Below are positions 24,446 through 35,226 of a stretch of 64,000 bases of DNA, one piece after another. The DNA comes from Rhabdophis nuchalis (Eukaryota; Chordata; Lepidosauria; Squamata; Natricidae): assembly GCA_039707465.1 (NCBI GenBank), contig CM077658.1, forward strand, positions 12,460,574 to 12,524,573, given 5' to 3'. Within the stretch, counting starts at the first letter, position 1. Every line of letters begins with the position of its first letter. The notes under the pieces were generated by a model. That model ran no database searches, had not been told where the DNA came from, and saw only the letters and a program-made list of their open reading frames with translations. A program made the translations under genes and the position numbers.

Positions 24446-24707
24446 ACAACCACTATTTGAATTTTCATTTTTTCCCCATAACTGCTATCTCAAAAGCCTT
24501 GGTTGCCATTCCAGTGTTACCCACTAGCAATCCTCAGACTCTTGGTGGGCATCTGGTGTTTTTGTGGAAAACATTTTCACTTATCTTGCTAGTGCTTTGT
24601 TAGTTCAGGCACAGCTGTGAATTCCTGATTGTTTTTTGTCGAGTTACAGTATGGCTTGTTAAATCATTTCATTATAAAACAATGTACTTGTTAAAAACAT
24701 AGAAGTA
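24446..24707. other. No recognisable feature
   Basis: Short AT-rich spacer between a SINE and a CR1. Confidence 0.5.
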
Positions 24708-24885
24708 GGGTTCGGAACAGAACAGAACAGAACAGAATAACAGACTTCGAAGGAACCTTGGAGGTCTTCTAGTCCAACCCCCTGCTCAAGCAGGAGACCC
24801 ATTTCAGACAAATGCTGCCGCCAAATCTCTTCTTAAAAGCCTCCAGTGATGGAGGCACCCACAACCTCTGTGAACAAGCCAATCC
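24708..24885 (-). mobile_element. CR1 LINE 3' end with (GAACA)n tail
   Basis: The reverse complement of the CR1 3' end: 'aaccttggaggtcttctagt', 'ccaaccccctgctcaagcag' and 'caaatctcttcttaaaagcc' in order. The short GAACA repeat at 24714-24738 is the element's 3' tail. Confidence 0.9.
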
Positions 24886-25050
24886 TCCACCCCAAATCTC
24901 TCTTTCATTATAAAGTATGGTGAAAACAAATCTCACTCCATCTAACTAAATGAGAACCCGAACCAAAAATTGCAAGCACAAAAATATATGCACAACAGTA
25001 TTTTAATACTTCTCTGTTGAAATGCTCTAACCTATATCTGTGCTGTGTTG

Positions 25051-25137
25051 TTACATTAAAGATAAAGGTTCTCCTTGAACTTGTTTGGGATTTGAACCGC
25101 CAAACTGCCAGCCTTAGTCACTGGGCCACCGTATCCT
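25051..25137 (-). mobile_element. SINE remnant with large internal deletion
   Basis: The 3' terminal 'taaagataaaggttctcctt' is joined to the head region 'gggatttgaaccgccaaact' and 'cactgggccaccg'. This keeps only the two ends of the Bov-B-tailed SINE. Confidence 0.75.
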
Positions 25138-25967
25138 CTTGTTACATTAGGAAGCAGCAAAACAAGAGATCATGCTTACTTGGAAATTAGATTGTCAGGT
25201 AATATACAGCTGTTAAGAACACCCCATGAATCAAAACAGGAAAGCAATAGGCAAGGTAAATATGTGATTTATTTTAATTTGTACATCCTATTGTAGGGAC
25301 TCCACAGCATTCCTTCAAACTCTGCAGTCAGAAGTATTTGTTTCCCCTCTTCCAGTTGCTTTGATCCACAACTATAATTTCCCAGCACTGAGAGTCAATA
25401 GTATACAGCTATCTCTTCCTTTAAAAAATGCTTTTATATGTTGTTTTTGCTGCTGTGTTTGAAAGCAAGACGTACGGTGAAGCTTTTAAAACTTATTTGC
25501 AATCTTTTTTTTTAAATACCCAGGTAGTAGGTTTCTTTAAGAGGAAGGATAATCAATACTATCAGGAGTCAATAATAAAAGATGTTTTATGCTTTGATGA
25601 GATTTGCTTATCCATATAATGCATTACATGGTAAGGGAATTATAGTTTAGGGTACTTACTAGTCAATTGCACTGGTTTAAAAAAAATCACGACAGAGTTC
25701 TAATTGATTAATTAACCTAGCATAAAGTTCCTTTTTATTGTATTAAAAAAACATTTTACAATTTTTACAAGTGGGACCCAAAGATATAGTTGGAAATTCC
25801 AAGTTCCTATCAAATCTAGTTGGCTACATAAAGCTTGCTGGGAATGCTCCAGATCTAAATTTGTTTTCACTAATTCAAATTCTACCCTATTCTCTGAACC
25901 TGATATTTGAATTAGTGGAATAATATAAATTCAATTCTAGGGCATCTTTATCTGAGTTCTAGTTGTC
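25138..25967. other. No recognisable feature
   Basis: AT-rich DNA. The 63-codon frame at 25428-25619 has no motif. Confidence 0.5.
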
Positions 25968-26189
25968 ATTTTAAAAAATGTTGAGACTCTAGAAAGAGTG
26001 CAGAGATGATTAAGGAGCTGGAGGCTAAAACATATGAAGAATAGTTGCAGGAATTGGATATGTCTAATATAATAAAAAGCAGGACTAAGACATGATAACA
26101 GTGTGCCAATATTTGAAGGACTACTACAAGGAAGATGGGGTCAATGTATTCTCCAAAGCACCTGGAGGCAAAACAAGAAACAATGGATG
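25968..26189 (+). mobile_element. CR1 LINE, left half of a split copy
   Basis: It contains 'gagactctagaaagagtgca', 'aaaacatatgaagaatagtt' and 'ctccaaagcacctggaggca' and stops at 'aagaaacaatggatg'. The same 15 bases restart the CR1 at 28734. It is interrupted by the L1-like insertion. Confidence 0.92.
26175..26189 (+). repeat. Left copy of 15-bp target-site duplication
   Basis: 'aagaaacaatggatg' occurs here and at 28734-28748, bracketing the L1-like insertion. The sequence is native to CR1, which shows that CR1 was the target. Confidence 0.95.
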
Positions 26190-27040
26190 TTCCGGCTTCT
26201 GGCGGCGACGGACGAACCTTGGGGTTCGTCCGCCGTTTTGTTCTTTTTTCTGCCCCAAACAGAGCGGGTACCCCTTCTTTTTGGGGTCCCTCCGTAGGAC
26301 TGGCTTGCCTGGACTGGTTCAGCCTGGCAGCGGCTGGGGAACGGTCCTTGTCTTCCGTCTAGGTGGAAGGAGACATGCTGCAGGGGGCTTGGTTCCCTTC
26401 ACCAATGGAGGACGGTAACGAACAATGAATTCGGAGAGAACGGGGCGCTCGGGTCGGATGGCTTTGCCGGGGCTTGAGCTGCGAGGTGGAGAGTAAGTGT
26501 CTTTAACTTTATTGCTGGCGGCTTTGGATGAGAGAAACGTGGAGGGGGGTGTTTGTTTGCTAAACCCCCCCTCGGATTTACAGCAGCGGCGCGCAGAAAT
26601 GGCTCCTGGAATTCAGGGAGCGGATATTTCGCATCCGGACTTTTGCGGAACAAGTGAAAGTCAACCGCGGCTTGTTTTCATACAATGTATCCAAGCCTGG
26701 CTTTACTGAAACAATTTTCTTTGCTATTTTCTCCGGCTGGCTGCCAGAGTGGGTGGCGGAAGATGGCTGCCCTTTGTTCCTGAATGTTTATTTCTTCATG
26801 GAAAATTTCCAACATTCCTTTGTGATATGGACTGCCTCCCTCTATCAACGGATGATTTTCTGGATTAATTGATTCTTTCCCTGGTGTGCCTTCTTTGTCT
26901 TAATAATTGATAGTGGAAAGTGTTTTGCTCTCTGGACAGGATAACTTTTTTACAACTTTTCTGAACTTTTTCCCAGGATTTGCTCCAGCGGCTGCACCCA
27001 AAAAACGCCATCTTAGTGGCACTGACTTAAACAGCTCACC

Positions 27041-27897
27041 ATGGCTTCAAAAAAACAACCAGGAAAGCTAGGATTGGAAGAGAGAATGACAGCTATGGAA
27101 ACAGTGTTAAACTCCTTGGTGCTAGAAATCAGAGAATTTAGAAAAGATCACACTAGCACTAAACTTGAACTTTTGGAGACACAGAAAAAATTGATGGAGA
27201 ACACACAGAAGACCGAGGAGTTGGAGGTGGGGCTGGCTGGGGCAAAGGGGGATCTTAAAAATATTAATACGGAAATTGGAGATTTGTCTGGTCATGTGTC
27301 TAGGATGGATTTTGAGAGGATGTCATATTTTTTAAGATTTCAGAATATTTCTGAGGAATCTGGTGAATGCCTTCCTGATCTCATGAGTACAATTTTATCA
27401 GACTATTTACGTAAACCCAAAGAGGAGATCAGGGGGAGATCAGGGGGGACATTGACCTACAGAATTCAGCATATGCCAGGATGAATGAAGTACCCAGAGA
27501 GATACATATTAAATTTGTTAGAAGGTCGACGAGGGAGGGAATCTTGAAGGCGCAGAGGGAGGGTCCGTTAATTTACCAACAAAAGCAAATCGCTATCTTG
27601 AAGCAAATCCCAAAAAAAATTAGAGAGGTGAGGAGGAAATATTCCTTCTTATCTAAAAAATTGTTTAACCACGGGACTTGGTTTAAGTGGGCGATGCCAG
27701 AAGGGATGCTGGTGTTCTGGGAAGGAGGAAGAGTTAGGATTAAAACAGTTGCTGAGGCGGGAGCCTTTCTTAAAAAACATTCCTCTATCCTGGGGGAAGA
27801 TTCAGGGGGGACGGAGGGGGCCGCGGCCCCACCCGCTGGGGGCCAGGAGGGAGAACAAGAAGACACAATTGCTAAGAGACTTAGATCTAAAAAATGA
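27041..27897 (+). pseudogene. L1 ORF1p-like RNA-binding protein, frameshifted
   Basis: ORF1p of L1 elements is a trimeric nucleic-acid-binding chaperone that coats L1 RNA. The first frame (27041-27484, 147 codons) starts 'MASKKQPGKLGLEERM'. It has a heptad-rich coiled coil over about residues 10-90 and then the RRM-like 'YFLRFQNISEESGE'. The second frame (27481-27897, 138 codons) carries the C-terminal domain: 'VPREIHIKFVRRSTREGILK', 'GPLIYQQKQIAILKQIP', 'RKYSFLSKKL' and a Gly/Glu-rich tail ending 'IAKRLRSKK'. The break coincides with an 11-bp tandem copy of 'agatcaggggg' at 27427-27449, whose length is not a multiple of three. Apart from that the frame is intact, so the copy is fairly young. 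The start codon is chosen because 'ccatggct' fits a good vertebrate initiation context. Confidence 0.9.
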
Positions 27898-28109
27898 CTT
27901 TTATCTTTATTTTTATTAATACAGTATAATTTTTTATCTGGATGTTTGTATACGACTGCCAGTATAGAATTTAGAATTTACATGTATGCATTTATTTTCA
28001 CCTTGTTGTACTACTGAAAAATGTATTACCAATGTCTTATGAAGAAGCCCGGGAGGGGCCAACGTTCCCGATGTGAAAGTTCTCAAAATATCTTTTCAAC
28101 TCACCTTAC

Positions 28110-28615
28110 CCTACCCTACCTGTCATCTTCCGGGTGCGCTTCAAGGTGTTAATTATCATCTTCAAAGCGCTCCATGGCTCGGGACCTAGTTACCTGCGGG
28201 ATCGGATCCTGCCTCATACATCCTCACGGCCGATTCGCTCCCACAGAGAGGGACTTCTCCGGGTGCCGTCCACTAGACTTTGTCAGCGGGCGACGCCCAG
28301 GGGAAGGGCCTTCTCTGTGGCGGGCCCAGCCCTCTGGAACGACCTTCCCCCCGATATTAGGACAACCACGGACCTCCGCTCCTTCCGCTTAAAATTAAAG
28401 ACACACTTTTTTCGCCTGGCCGGCCTTGGGTAGTCTCTTTTTAGGTTAGGGGTTTTAGGGGTAATTTTTAGTTTAGTTTATGGGTTTTAGCGCAGGAATA
28501 ATTTAATTCACTTTTAATTTTGTAGTTTGTATTCTGTATTTTGTTATCTGTATTTTTAATTGCCTGTGCCCCGCCTCGAGTCCCCTTGGGGAGAGAGAGC
28601 GGGATATAAAATTAA

Positions 28616-28690
<75 letters not shown>
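28110..28690 (+). mobile_element. L2-like LINE 3' end, nested, with (ATT)n tail
   Basis: An intact 99-codon frame (28134-28433) encodes the C-terminus of an L2/CR1-group reverse transcriptase: 'VRFKVLIIIFKALHGSGPSY', 'PHTSSRPIRSHREGLLRVPS', 'RGRAFSVAGPALWNDLPPDI' and 'LKTHFF'. The 3' UTR ends 'cctcgagtccccttggggag', 'agagagcgggatataaaatt' and then (ATT)n. Its left boundary is uncertain (28060-28127). It is nearly identical to the copy at 63660-64000 and belongs to a different subfamily from the copies at 39683 and 61895. The upstream polymerase domain is absent. Confidence 0.85.
28616..28690. repeat. (ATT)n tail microsatellite
   Basis: 25 ATT/TTA units at the 3' end of the L2-like element. 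Confidence 0.97.
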
Positions 28691-28733
28691 GTTATAAAAA
28701 TTTGTAAAACTCAATAAAACTTTTTCAATATAA

Positions 28734-28748
28734 AAGAAACAATGGATG
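28734..28748 (+). repeat. Right copy of 15-bp target-site duplication
   Basis: Identical to 26175-26189; the CR1 resumes from here. Confidence 0.95.
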
Positions 28749-28972
28749 GAAACTAATCAAGGAGAGAACAAATTTAGAAATAAGGAGAAATTTCTGACAG
28801 TGAGAACAATTAATCAGTGGAACGACTGGAGTTGTGAAAGCTCCAGCACTGGAGATTTTTAAGAAGAGATCAGATGGCCATTTATTCAGAATAGTATAGG
28901 GTGTCCTACTCATGCAGGTGGTTGAACTAGAAGACTAACAATGTCCCTTTCAGCTCTGCTATTCTCTTAATA
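28749..28972 (+). mobile_element. CR1 LINE, right half of the split copy
   Basis: It continues 'gaaactaatcaaggagagaa', 'cagtgagaacaattaatcag' and 'tgaactagaagactaacaat' to 'ctctgctattctcttaatat'. This completes the CR1 3' end interrupted at 26189. Confidence 0.92.
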
Positions 28973-31589
28973 TTGTATTCATTTGTTTTAATTGAAAAAA
29001 AAAATGACTACCAGACTTTGTTGTGATATGATTATGTTACCATAAAAGTGTGGATATATTTATCCTGGCCTTTTCACTTAATTGCGGACAGTTAGGGAGG
29101 TTAACATTTTACTGTATAGAAACTTCTGAGAGTTTCTGTGTGTTCTATCTTCAAATGATATATTCTACAGTTTCCTCAAACTATCATCCATCGTTATATC
29201 AAAAGGTCATTTTGTTTATTTTTTTTATGGCTGGTACCATCCCAACTAATCCATAATTCTAGGTCTGGTATAGCGTGGAAAACATAGCCCCCACACAACA
29301 ATTTTCCTGTTAGTATAGTTGTGATCACCATGTTTAGTGGTTGCAAAACCAGGTGACACATTTGAGAAATAAGGAACTGGCATTGCTAGCACTGAATTTA
29401 TCTTCCTATCATAGAAATTAGTTGAGTTGATGTACCATAATTTCTCTGCCAAGAAGTAAAGTGGACATTTCAAAAAGCCATTAGCCTACCCATCTAAATA
29501 AATATGAACATTTGGTTGATATACTCCATATTGAAAGCAACAGTATAAAAAACAAGAAATTTCACTGGTACAATACCACAAACGGGTTTGCAAAATTGAA
29601 AGATATGACATGGTGAATTGTGTTGCTTTTCTTATCGTGTGCCTCTAATCATTTCAACATATTATTTTATATTCCTTTTCTTGCTCTACATTATACAGCT
29701 TATCCCAAAGGGGGAAATGTGATGGGTATGTAGGTTTATAAAAAAATGTGGTGTCTTATGCTTTTAAGTTATTTTATTCAAAGCTATGAGTCAATTCATG
29801 AATCTTTCTTGAATCACCGAAAGTAAATATGAATCTTGCTAAAACAAATCCCAAAACAAATTTGGAGACTTCTGCATAGAAACTAGTTGATAAAAAAGAG
29901 GCTTGATAAGATCAGTAAGATACATTTTGACACATTAATGACATATCTACAGAAAGCATCGTATCTCTTATATGCATATGTGCCCACTCACATTGTATGC
30001 CTCTTACACCAGGGATAGAAAACTTGTTATCTCCCCAATTTGCTGCACAACTTCCAACTGGGTGGAATACAAAACACCATTTCCTAAATGCTTTTCAACT
30101 TAACTGCCTTCACAAAGACATGTTATTGTTAAACACATTATGTTAAGTGATCAGAAGGGCAAAAATAGTAGTTTGTTATTAAGCTGAAAATTCAGCAAAA
30201 TCCCTCTATGAAACCAAACTAGTTAGCAACATAATAAACACTTTGTCAATTACAGCCAGCTTCCTAATTTATCTTGTGGCCAGAACAGGTATTTGTCACC
30301 CACAAAAAAGTATCATGTAATTTGATAATATTTTATTGCTTCTTCTTTGAAAATATAGAATATGTAGCATATTTACAATACCTGTATAAGGAGTTGGCAA
30401 TAGTTTGTTATTCAATCTTCTAAACCTCAGACACTAAAGATTTTTTGCTTTGATTTCATCATAAGTATTCTCTGCTAGTTTTTATTTCTATATTGCTTCA
30501 CTATGTTTTTAACCCATCTTTTTGAAAATCCCAGACAAGAATGCAGAGTCATAGAAATAATTTCTAGAATGCTGTTTATGGCTCCTATACAACTCATCTA
30601 CTACTTGATTCTAAACTTACCTCTTGTTCCCAAACTTTTCTAATAATTTATTTTTAGCTTCACTTCTGTGCTCAAGTTAAAAACATCATGTTGGACAGAT
30701 CATTCCTAAGAAAATCACTGGGTTTTCTGGCTTAACAACTAATTTTGGAGGTTCAGTTTGGACATTATTTTGTTTAAAAATTTATATTTAGTAGATAAGC
30801 CTGGTTCTCAGTTTTGGAAGAATATTCTGTTTTCTCATTTATCAAGTTCATAAAATGGGAAGCTACTTCCCAATATTTGTGATTTCACTTAGAAGATATA
30901 TTTGATAGCACAGAAATTTGGCAATTAACTTACTGTCTTTCAAAATTTATTGGCATCTTTAATATGATATGATTAATTAATTGCTTATTATTTATTTCTT
31001 AAACAAATTTATATAGCCACCCAATTCAAACATAGATAACTGAGCAACTTACAAGAGTGGGTGATTACTGGGTGAATGTATCCAAGTTACTTCTGTAAAG
31101 ACAATGCAGTATCTTGTCATTTAACAAAATGCATATAGTGAACAGCTTTGAAAAGTTTAGCTGAATACTGAGATGGGAGGAAGGAATATCATCAAGTTTT
31201 AAGCTGATATAAAATATTTCCCCCTCTTTAACCCATCTGCTAAATGTTTGATATCTGCTGTCACCTTTCATTAATGTTTTATTTCACTCCTTACAATTTA
31301 TTTACTCTGATTCTTCTACATAGCATTAAGGTCTAGACTCTATTAATTTGAAAAGATAGGTTGCTTTCTACATTGGTTATCTTCTAAATGGAGCTCCTTA
31401 GGCTATGCTTTGTGTCAACTGCCATACTAAGTGAAAAGGAGGATACCATTTTACCTGGATGCATTTTTTAAAAAATTCTTGGAAGACTTTCTCAGTACAT
31501 TTTAAACAAGCTTAATTTTTCTGGTATTCTATTACATTCTGTTTATATGCAAAACAGAGTAAATCTGCCCATAGTTATTTCTATACAAG
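28973..31589. other. Long AT-rich stretch, no gene; possible hAT scrap at 30009
   Basis: No repeat was recognised except 'ccagggatagaaaacttgtt' at about 30009-30070. That resembles the left end of a common sauropsid hAT-derived repeat but has no partner end. Short frames lack motifs. Confidence 0.4.
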
Positions 31590-31960
31590 CAGTGGTGGGA
31601 TTCAGCCAGTTTGCACCTATTTGGGAGACCTGGTTGTTAACTTTCTAAGCAGTTCAGAAAGAAATCTTATTTTGTTTTTTGTTGGAAGAAATCTCATTTT
31701 GTGTTTTTCCACTTTACAGGGCTAATCCTGTACGGAAGGCAGGAAGGAAACATTCTGGTGTTGTTTCTAGACTAGTTTTTATTCCCCTGCTTACAGAAAC
31801 TGCCTCTCCTGTTAACCCTTGTTGCATTGTAACAGCTATGGCGCTGGGCAGGGGCTTGGACTTTCTTTTGGGTGGGGAAAACCTAGAAACTTTCAGATTT
31901 GGGTTTTCCCAGATGTGCCAATATGACATCTCTAACAAAATGGAACTCAAGCCTTGAAGC
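31590..31960 (+). mobile_element. hAT-like element, left end plus unassigned interior
   Basis: It begins 'cagtggtgggattcagccag', the terminal sequence of a reptile non-autonomous hAT family, followed by 'ctggttgttaactttctaag' and 'cagttcag'. From about 31700 on the sequence is less AT-rich and unfamiliar. No right end (cccaccactg) is found, so the 3' boundary is arbitrary. Overlapping frames on both strands (92 and 78 codons) have no motif. Confidence 0.5.
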
Positions 31961-33934
31961 CTTTGGGGGTGTTACTAAGAATCCTGGCACAAATGTTAGA
32001 ATAAGCTAATTTTAGAAATATACTGTATTCATTCAGGTCCAATACAGGTGAGTCAAGTTACCCTATTGATGTAGCTCCGTTCATGTTACCGGTATAATGG
32101 TAGAATATCTGTTTTATATAATAATAAAGTTCTACATTGAGTCTCTGACATTTCCAGATATATTAGAAAGAACTCCTGGTTGGCAGCAACTCTCTAAATT
32201 TTCACTGACACTTGATATTATTTGATCAATGGCTCAACTGAATATGCTGCATAAATCACTAGTTCAAATCCCTGACTGGGTTTATAATATTAAGGATGCA
32301 ACATCTGCATCCCTAATATTGCAAAAAAGTAGAGGATCTCTATGAGGCACCAAAAAAGCAATGACTATTCTTTATAACCAGTATATGTGAATCCAAATCT
32401 GTATGCTTGGCCTTAGTATAGTATAATATAGTTTAGTATAATGTGTGACTTCACACGTTACGATTTGTAAACTCTAACCAATATGTACAGTATGGTCAAG
32501 GTTACTGTCATTTGTTAAGGAAATCATGGCTAATAACAAATAAAGCCAACATGCAACAAATAAAGCCAACATAAGAGAATGTTTTTATGATCTTATTGTG
32601 TTGATGCATCTGAAATAATAGATTATTTAAATTTAAAACAGAGCAGAGTATTTCCAAGCCAATAATAGAAATTAAGACCATTTCCTTCTTTTTATTAAGT
32701 ATTAAGACTATGACAACAATAATAAACATATAAATTATCTCTTCTTCAAATTGGCTTCTTAGGCTCTAACCCTCCTCCCACCTATTTTTTCAATCTCAAG
32801 GTAAAACTTTTCTTCAAGTTATGGGAAGATGGAGAAAATCTGTGAAGGATTAGAAATATATTTTTCTTTAACTTGAACTTCATAGAACCAAACAATAAAC
32901 AAGGGAATACATTTTCTCTTGAAAATATATATTACAGATTAGATAACTTTGTAAAAAGATCATGGAAAAGATTAAATCTATCAAATTCCTGAATAATTAT
33001 TGTTTGTTCCATTACACATACACGCACACACACACACAGCATAGTGTGGTAGTTTCCACTCTGTTGACTTAATGCTATATAAGCATTTACAAAACATGGT
33101 TTTAATTATACTACTCTGGTAGTTACTGCTTGAATGGTTTACTTTCCACAAATGAGAGTTTTTGTTTTGAAAGGCAGTGGGTCAAACTGTTTAACAGAGC
33201 CCCAGATTCAGCTACTAATTTAATTTCTCATTGATTTCACAAAGAATGATTGAAATGTATCTTTTAGGAGATAATTTTCTAGCACTCAAAAACTATAGCC
33301 CCCTGCTAAAATTAGAGCTGGAAATTCATGGAACATGATAATTTTTGAAAAGGGAGTTTCATAGGTATAACCTCCATGCATTGAATTTCAGTAAATTATA
33401 TGTGGCTGGTTTACTTATGCAACCTGATATTTTATAAAGGGTATCCATTAAAACAGATGTTCTATTAAAACCTAAAACTTATTTTTAAAAGTTAATCAGT
33501 GACTGTTTCTATGCCAACCCACAGATCTACAATGCCACTGTGCGCCTTAGTCCAAGCAAAGTTGGCAACACTTGCAGTTGAGAATCTATTAATTGGCAGG
33601 AGAAACTGTTGATCTGGGTGAGTCTGGGCAGCACTTTCTCCTCTGAGTAAATGCACATTTATGTTGGGCATTTGTTAAATGCATATTACATCCTTTCTCT
33701 GGGTCCATGAGAGGAATATATAGTATTTCTGTTTCCAATGTTATCCCAACAAAATGAACTTTGGAAAGAGTATTCTGCCATACTTAATTAATGGCCTTAG
33801 GTTATTCAGGAACTTTCCATGGTTGATATTCTGTCTCTCTCCTCTTTCTGTCTTGGAAGCTTTTCTGACTTATCAGAAAACTATATATACTTAATTGTAA
33901 CAACAGTATTCATGGCAAATATCATGAGAATCAT
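31961..33934. other. No gene; AT-rich DNA with minor tandem repeats
   Basis: It contains a two-copy tandem of 'aacaaataaagccaacat' at about 32537-32571 and a (CA)n tract at 33012-33039. No transposon or gene was recognised. Confidence 0.5.
33012..33039. repeat. (CA)n microsatellite, interrupted
   Basis: About 12 CA units with 'ta' and 'cg' interruptions. Confidence 0.85.
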
Positions 33935-34210
33935 TTTGGCTCCAGCCTAGAAATCAGGTGATTGTGAGTTCTAGTCTTGACTTAGGCATGAATGCCAACT
34001 GTGTGACTTTGGGTCAATCACCAGGATTCTGTGAGTTCTAATCCTACTTTAGGCATGAAAGCAGGGTGGGTGACTTTGAGCCAATCACTCTTGCTCAGCT
34101 CAGGCCATCTCATGGGTTGTTCTTGTAGGAAAAATAGGAGGAGGAAGAAGTATTAAGCATGTTCACCACCTTGAGTTACTAATGAGTTCCTTGTCATCAA
34201 TAAACAATAT
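33935..34210 (+). mobile_element. tRNA-derived SINE with internal partial duplication
   Basis: A 'gtgagttctagtc...ggcatgaa...gactttgggtcaatcac' block is followed by a second version, 'gtgagttctaatc...ggcatgaaa...gactttgagccaatcac'. Then comes 'tctcatgggttgttcttgta' and a tail 'gttcaccaccttgagttact'. This matches the SINE fragment at 5505 with the mid-section present twice. Confidence 0.75.
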
Positions 34211-34674
34211 TCTAACTAACAGAACTCTTAATAATTTTTCTCATACTGATCAGTTCTTTTAATAGTCAATGGCCCAAGTCAGTAATTGATGTCTTTGAAA
34301 AAAAGAACTATCACTAAAATTGGCATGATTGTCCATTGTCTATCAAAGTTAATTTAGCACTAGCACATCACATTTGTCTTGGCTTTCATTTATAGTTTAA
34401 TTGGGTCAGGATGGTATTAATAGGTTCAGGATGGCATAATCTTTAGATGAGCTGCACAATTTCTTAATTAATGTGTCTGAATACCACATTATTACTCAAT
34501 GAATGTTATTAAAAGCCTAGTGAACCTTAGAGTACAATAGATGTCAGTAGACACTGAAGGCAACAAGTTCCTGTGAAATGTTAAGAATGATGCTACATCA
34601 TTATATGCCTCTTTGATTATTTATGCTGATTCATCTATTCAGAGTTCCAACCTGCAATCTTTTCCAGAAACCGT

Positions 34675-34712
<38 letters not shown>

Positions 34713-35149
34713 TGGTGAGGATATTCTTAGTTGTTCTGGCCTTCATATAATCTCTTTGCTTCTCACTATGTTTCTGGATCCCCAATCCACAACACAAGCA
34801 AAATTTCATTGGGTTTACATTTACTACTTGTTTGCTTTAGACTTATATATCTATTTCACTTTAGCAAGGATCTGCTGGTACAATGGCACTCTGCTCTTTT
34901 CCCAATCAGTGGCACAAACTAATAATTTCCATTAAAAACATAACATGGTTAATACAAAGAAATGGCCCAATCCTAGAATGAATGTGCTTGGGACTATAAG
35001 ATACTCTTTATAAGCTTAGCTTTCTGATTGGTTAGGATTTTGATAGTGAGAATATGGCTCTCCTCTCCTCTTATAACCAAAGTGAAAATGTATACTATCT
35101 CTCTCTGTATTCTGAAAAGGACTTGCAACAGCAGCAGTCCAGTTTACAG
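34211..35149. other. No gene; contains a (GT)n tract
   Basis: Apart from the dinucleotide run at 34673-34711, nothing is recognisable. The 86-codon frame at 34675-34935 starts within that run. Confidence 0.5.
34673..34711. repeat. (GT)n microsatellite
   Basis: About 19 GT units with one TA interruption. Confidence 0.95.
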
Positions 35150-35226
35150 AATACAAAATAATAAGAGTTGGAAGGGACCTTGGAGATGTTCTAGTCCAGC
35201 CTCCTGCCTAAGAAGGAGTCTCTGTC
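35150..35226 (-). mobile_element. CR1 LINE 3' end, part interrupted by a hAT-like element
   Basis: 'aagagttggaagggaccttg', 'gagatgttctagtccagcct' and 'cctgcctaagaaggag' are the CR1 3' end reversed. It resumes at 35646. Confidence 0.92.

Larger units (their letters stand above)
26190..28733 (+). mobile_element. L1-like element with ORF1 but no ORF2, plus nested L2-like sequence
   Basis: A 15-bp target duplication encloses 2544 bp. From 26190 to about 27040 lies a comparatively GC-rich, CpG-containing 5' UTR-like leader. ORF1 follows (27041-27897, frameshifted). After the ORF1 stop there are only about 200 bases of AT-rich sequence before an L2-like 3' end with an (ATT)n tail. The last part, 'aaactcaataaaactttttc', is an L1-style 3' end with a polyadenylation signal. 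ORF2 (endonuclease and reverse transcriptase) is absent. The copy resembles the half-L1 (ORF1-only) elements known from mammals, or else it lost ORF2 after insertion. Confidence 0.8.

Noticed and set aside
26190..26660. CpG-rich segment as a host gene promoter or CpG island
   Set aside because: It lies inside the target-site duplication of the L1-like insertion and is best read as that element's 5' leader.
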